Source of the DNA: Candidatus Sumerlaeaceae bacterium
GTDB lineage: Bacteria > Sumerlaeota > Sumerlaeia > Sumerlaeales > Sumerlaeaceae
Assembly: GCA_026418615.1 (NCBI GenBank)
Contig: JAOAAY010000032.1
Location: forward strand, 1 to 32,278
DNA: 32,278 nucleotides
Direction: 5' to 3'
Program-made: the position numbers and the translations under genes
Shown here: piece after piece, positions 29,984 through 32,278 of the stretch
Position numbering within the stretch: the first letter of the stretch is position 1
How the letters are laid out: the number at the start of each line of letters is the position of its first letter
The notes under the pieces: model-generated
Told to the model about the DNA's origin: nothing
Database searches by the model: none
What the model saw: only the letters and a program-made list of their open reading frames with translations

Positions 29984-31000
29984 TTACTGCGGCACCGGAC
30001 CGGTGGACTCGCGAATGATGAGTTGCTGCGGAATCAATCTCGTCTGCGGCGCCCCGTCGGGCGTTTCCATGCGCTCGAGCAACAAGTCCGTGGCCACCCG
30101 GGCGATTCCCTGCGGATTCTCGACCGTCGTGGTCAGCGTCGGGCGCAAATGCTGCGTCCAGATTCCGTTGTCAAATGTGGCAATGGATAAGTCGCGCGGC
30201 ACTTCGATGCCGAGATCGCCAATCAGCCGATGGGCCATCAGGGCGAGCACATCATTCATGAAGACCAACGCGGTCGGCCGTCCGGCCGTCTGCAGAAGAG
30301 TGCGCAACCCTTCCTGCCAACCCTCGCGGTGCGCCACGACATGGGCTGGATCCAAGTCCAGCCCGGCCTCGCGCAGCGCCAACCGCACGCCCTCAAACCG
30401 CTCGTTGACGCAGCGGTTCTCGGGATCGTGACCAATGAATCCAACCCGCCGGTGACCAAGAGACAACAGGTGCGCCGTCATTTCCCGCGCCACGCCGATC
30501 TCGTCGCTCGTCACGCAGTCGAGCCCGTAGCCCTTGATGCTGCCGAGCACCACAAAAGGGAACTTGCGCAGGCGCAGTTCCATCAGGTGGTCCACGGGCG
30601 TCTCGCTGTGCCAGTCGTGGATGGGAAAGATGATCAGTCCCTCGGCGCGGTGCTGGCGCAGCACTTCGATGTTGTGCCGTTCTTTGGCCACATCCTGCTC
30701 GCTGTCGGAGATGAGAACCTGATAGCCAAGCGGCTCGACGAGTTTTTGCACGCGGCGGAAGAAATCAATATACACGACATTCAAGAGGTCCGCCGCCACG
30801 AACCCGATGAGGTGGCTCTTTTGCAGCGCCAGGTTTTGCGCGATGCGATTGGGCCGGTAGTTGAGTTCCTGAGCCAGTTTGATGATGCGCTGGCGGGTCG
30901 CCTCCGTCACGCCCGGCTTGTTGTTGAGCGCGCGCGATACGGTCGCCGTCGAAGTGTTTGCCAGCGCGGCGATGTCATCTATTTTGACCGGTTTTTTCAT
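29984..31000 (-). CDS. LacI-family transcriptional regulator
   Basis: A 338-residue repressor-type regulator. The N-terminal helix-turn-helix is complete (KIDDIAALANTSTATVSRALN, then KPGVTEATRQRIIKLAQELNYRPN), followed by the hinge region (NRIAQNLALQKSHLIGFV) and a periplasmic-binding-protein-like sugar domain to the end (SIATFDNGIWTQ, ending IIRESTGPVPQ). ATG 30998-31000 was chosen because AAGGGGA is 7 bases upstream and the HTH starts there. The effector is unknown, probably a sugar. Candidate operators upstream of the gene and near the secreted proteins suggest autoregulation and a small regulon. It lies 53 bases after sucD on the same strand. Confidence 0.93.
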   Translation of the reverse strand: MKKPVKIDDIAALANTSTATVSRALNNKPGVTEATRQRIIKLAQELNYRPNRIAQNLALQKSHLIGFVAADLLNVVYIDFFRRVQKLVEPLGYQVLISDSEQDVAKERHNIEVLRQHRAEGLIIFPIHDWHSETPVDHLMELRLRKFPFVVLGSIKGYGLDCVTSDEIGVAREMTAHLLSLGHRRVGFIGHDPENRCVNERFEGVRLALREAGLDLDPAHVVAHREGWQEGLRTLLQTAGRPTALVFMNDVLALMAHRLIGDLGIEVPRDLSIATFDNGIWTQHLRPTLTTTVENPQGIARVATDLLLERMETPDGAPQTRLIPQQLIIRESTGPVPQ

Positions 31001-31025
31001 CACTTTTCCCCTTGGCATAACAAGG

Positions 31026-31039
31026 CGCAACCGTTTGCG
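31026..31039. promoter_or_regulatory. Palindrome upstream of lacI, candidate autoregulatory operator
   Basis: CGCAACCGTTTGCG is symmetric in 12 of 14 positions and carries the CGCAA arm found in sites at 29419 and 760. It lies 26 bases upstream of the lacI start codon, in the gap after sucD. Confidence 0.5.
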
Positions 31040-31053
31040 GACATCAACGACAA

Positions 31054-31935
31054 TTATTGCGCCCTTGCTGCGAGTTTTTCGCGAACCAAACCGGCCACTT
31101 GGTCGGGTCTTTGAGCCACCGGGATGCCTGCCGCTTCCAGCGCCGCGATCTTTTCCGCAGCCGTGCCCTTTCCGCCGCTGATGATCGCCCCTGCGTGACC
31201 CATGCGCTTGCCCGGCGGCGCCGTGAGGCCGGCGATGAAGCCCACCACCGGCTTCGTCATCCGCGTTTTCACAAATTCCGCAGCCGTCTCCTCGTCCGTG
31301 CCGCCGATCTCGCCGATCATCACGACCGCATCGGTCTCCGGATCGGCCTCGAACAACTCGAGGGCATCGGTGAAAGTCGTGCCCACGATCGGGTCTCCGC
31401 CGATGCCAATACAGGTGGACTGGCCCAGACCGTACATCGTCAGTTCCTTCACGATTTCATAGGTGAGCGTGCCGCTGCGCGAGATAACGCCGATGCGCCC
31501 CTCCTTATGGATGTGGCCGGGCATGATGCCCACCTTGGCCTTGCCGGGCGAAATGACTCCCGGACAGTTTGGCCCGACGACGCGCGCCCCCCGCTGGCGC
31601 GCAAACCAGTAAACCTTCATCATGTCCAAAGTGGGCACCCCCTCGGTGATGACCACCACCAGGGGAAGACCCGCCGTCAGCGCCTCAAGCGCGGCATCCG
31701 CGGCAAACGGCGCAGGCACATAAATCACTGACGCGTTGGCCTCTGTCGCCCGGACGGCCTCGGCCACCGTGTTGAACACGGGCACCTCCAGCACCCGCTC
31801 GCCGCCGCGGCCCGGGACCACGCCGCCCACCACGCGCGTTCCGTAGGCGATCATCTGCTCGCCATGAAACCGCCCCTCGTTGCCAGAAATTCCTTGGATT
31901 AGCAGCCGCGTTCCGCGGTCAACCAGTATGCTCAT
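31054..31935 (-). CDS. sucD: Succinyl-CoA ligase alpha subunit
   Basis: A 293-residue subunit that forms succinyl-CoA from succinate with NTP and CoA, or the reverse, in the citric acid cycle. It shows the CoA-binding region ([19 protein letters not shown]), [12 protein letters not shown] with C124, and the phosphorylated histidine in [15 protein letters not shown] (H247). ATG 31933-31935 fits the family, though the ribosome site is weak. The beta subunit gene (sucC), normally just upstream, is absent: an oppositely oriented small gene lies there, and lacI lies downstream. It is probably co-transcribed with lacI. Confidence 0.95.
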   Translation of the reverse strand: MSILVDRGTRLLIQGISGNEGRFHGEQMIAYGTRVVGGVVPGRGGERVLEVPVFNTVAEAVRATEANASVIYVPAPFAADAALEALTAGLPLVVVITEGVPTLDMMKVYWFARQRGARVVGPNCPGVISPGKAKVGIMPGHIHKEGRIGVISRSGTLTYEIVKELTMYGLGQSTCIGIGGDPIVGTTFTDALELFEADPETDAVVMIGEIGGTDEETAAEFVKTRMTKPVVGFIAGLTAPPGKRMGHAGAIISGGKGTAAEKIAALEAAGIPVAQRPDQVAGLVREKLAARAQ

Positions 31936-32094
31936 GTTTCGCCTGAGTCCGTCCCTCGATTATCTGAAAAGTCTGCTACCGCAACGCCTCTCACGCTCGC
32001 GTTTCAACCGCAATTGGGCACTTGCATTCCGTAAAATCGGGCACCACAAACGAGACGATCAAGGCAGTAAAACCCGTTCGGAGGGTGTTTACCC

Positions 32095-32244
32095 ATGAAC
32101 AAGAATGTTGTCGGCGTCATTCTCATCGTTGTCGCCTTGGTTTTGGTATTCTTTTACGGGTGGCCGAAACTGAAACCATATCTGGTATCTCCGCCACCGC
32201 CGCCGGCGGGGGGGCCTGCACCAGGTGGCCAGCCGCCTCTGTAA
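32095..32244 (+). CDS. Small single-pass membrane protein with proline-rich tail
   Basis: A 49-residue protein: a short N-terminus MNKN, one strongly hydrophobic segment (VVGVILIVVALVLVFFYGW, about residues 5-23), KLKPY, and a short Pro/Gly-rich tail ending GGQPPL. ATG 32095 has GGAGGG (32080-32085) 9 bases upstream, which is better support than most genes of this size. I recognise no family. It may be a membrane peptide acting on a partner; function is unknown. It diverges from sucD and the remaining 34 bases to the window edge hold nothing clear. Confidence 0.65.
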   Translation: MNKNVVGVILIVVALVLVFFYGWPKLKPYLVSPPPPPAGGPAPGGQPPL

Positions 32245-32278
32245 GAGGTTCGGTCACATAATACCTTATACCGTGGCG

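Overview
The window is GC-rich bacterial chromosome, densely coded on both strands, with no phage, insertion sequence or CRISPR array that I can see. It encodes ordinary housekeeping proteins (IleRS, lipoprotein signal peptidase, ATP synthase gamma, succinyl-CoA ligase alpha), two tRNAs, and the core of a fermentative, hydrogen-linked metabolism: a one-chain pyruvate:ferredoxin oxidoreductase with HypF and HypC. LspA, many signal peptides and an envelope amidase point to a diderm. The MtaA/UroD-like protein, the POR plus DHOD-like pair, DUF3299 and the order ileS-dksA-like-lspA suggest an uncultured PVC-type or neighbouring phylum (for example Lentisphaerota, Kiritimatiellota, Hydrogenedentota or Sumerlaeota). 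This is inference; the window holds no phylogenetic marker I could test.

Layout. 1-647: start of a WecA/MraY-type sugar-phosphate transferase, cut by the window edge. 816-2192: secreted protein of unknown function. 2218-2293: tRNA-Ala. 2462-4152: convergent histidine phosphatase and zinc methyltransferase (UroD/MtaA family). 4280-5578: exported peptidoglycan amidase fused to an SGNH esterase. 5650-7035: a group of exported cysteine-containing proteins (a DsrE-like protein with CPGC and two Cys-rich proteins), probably for metal or sulfur handling. 7140-14434: leftward operon hypF-hypC-nifJ-DHOD-like. 14650-15801: a PAS histidine kinase with a Cys cluster, divergent from that operon. 15818-15895: tRNA-His. 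16060-19321: rightward atpG, DUF3299 protein, parvulin, FHA-EAL protein. 19344-23045: three leftward genes of unknown function (TerB/DUF697, a secreted protein, a repeat protein). 23218-27690: leftward operon ileS, DksA-like, lspA. 27872-29284: large secreted protein behind a long regulatory gap. 29984-31935: lacI-type regulator and sucD. 32095-32244: small membrane protein.

How it fits together. HypC overlaps the start of nifJ, so hydrogenase maturation and pyruvate oxidation appear to be transcribed together, and the PAS kinase that may sense redox or metal shares their upstream region. The LacI-type regulator probably controls the large secreted protein: LacI-like operator palindromes (core AAGCG-NTT) lie in the gap before that gene, before lacI itself, and in the promoter of the secreted protein at 816. 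The most unusual items are the exported metallothionein-like cluster, the histone-H1-tailed DksA-like protein that has lost three of four zinc ligands, the amidase-SGNH fusion, and this candidate LacI regulon. atpG and sucD both sit apart from their usual operon partners.
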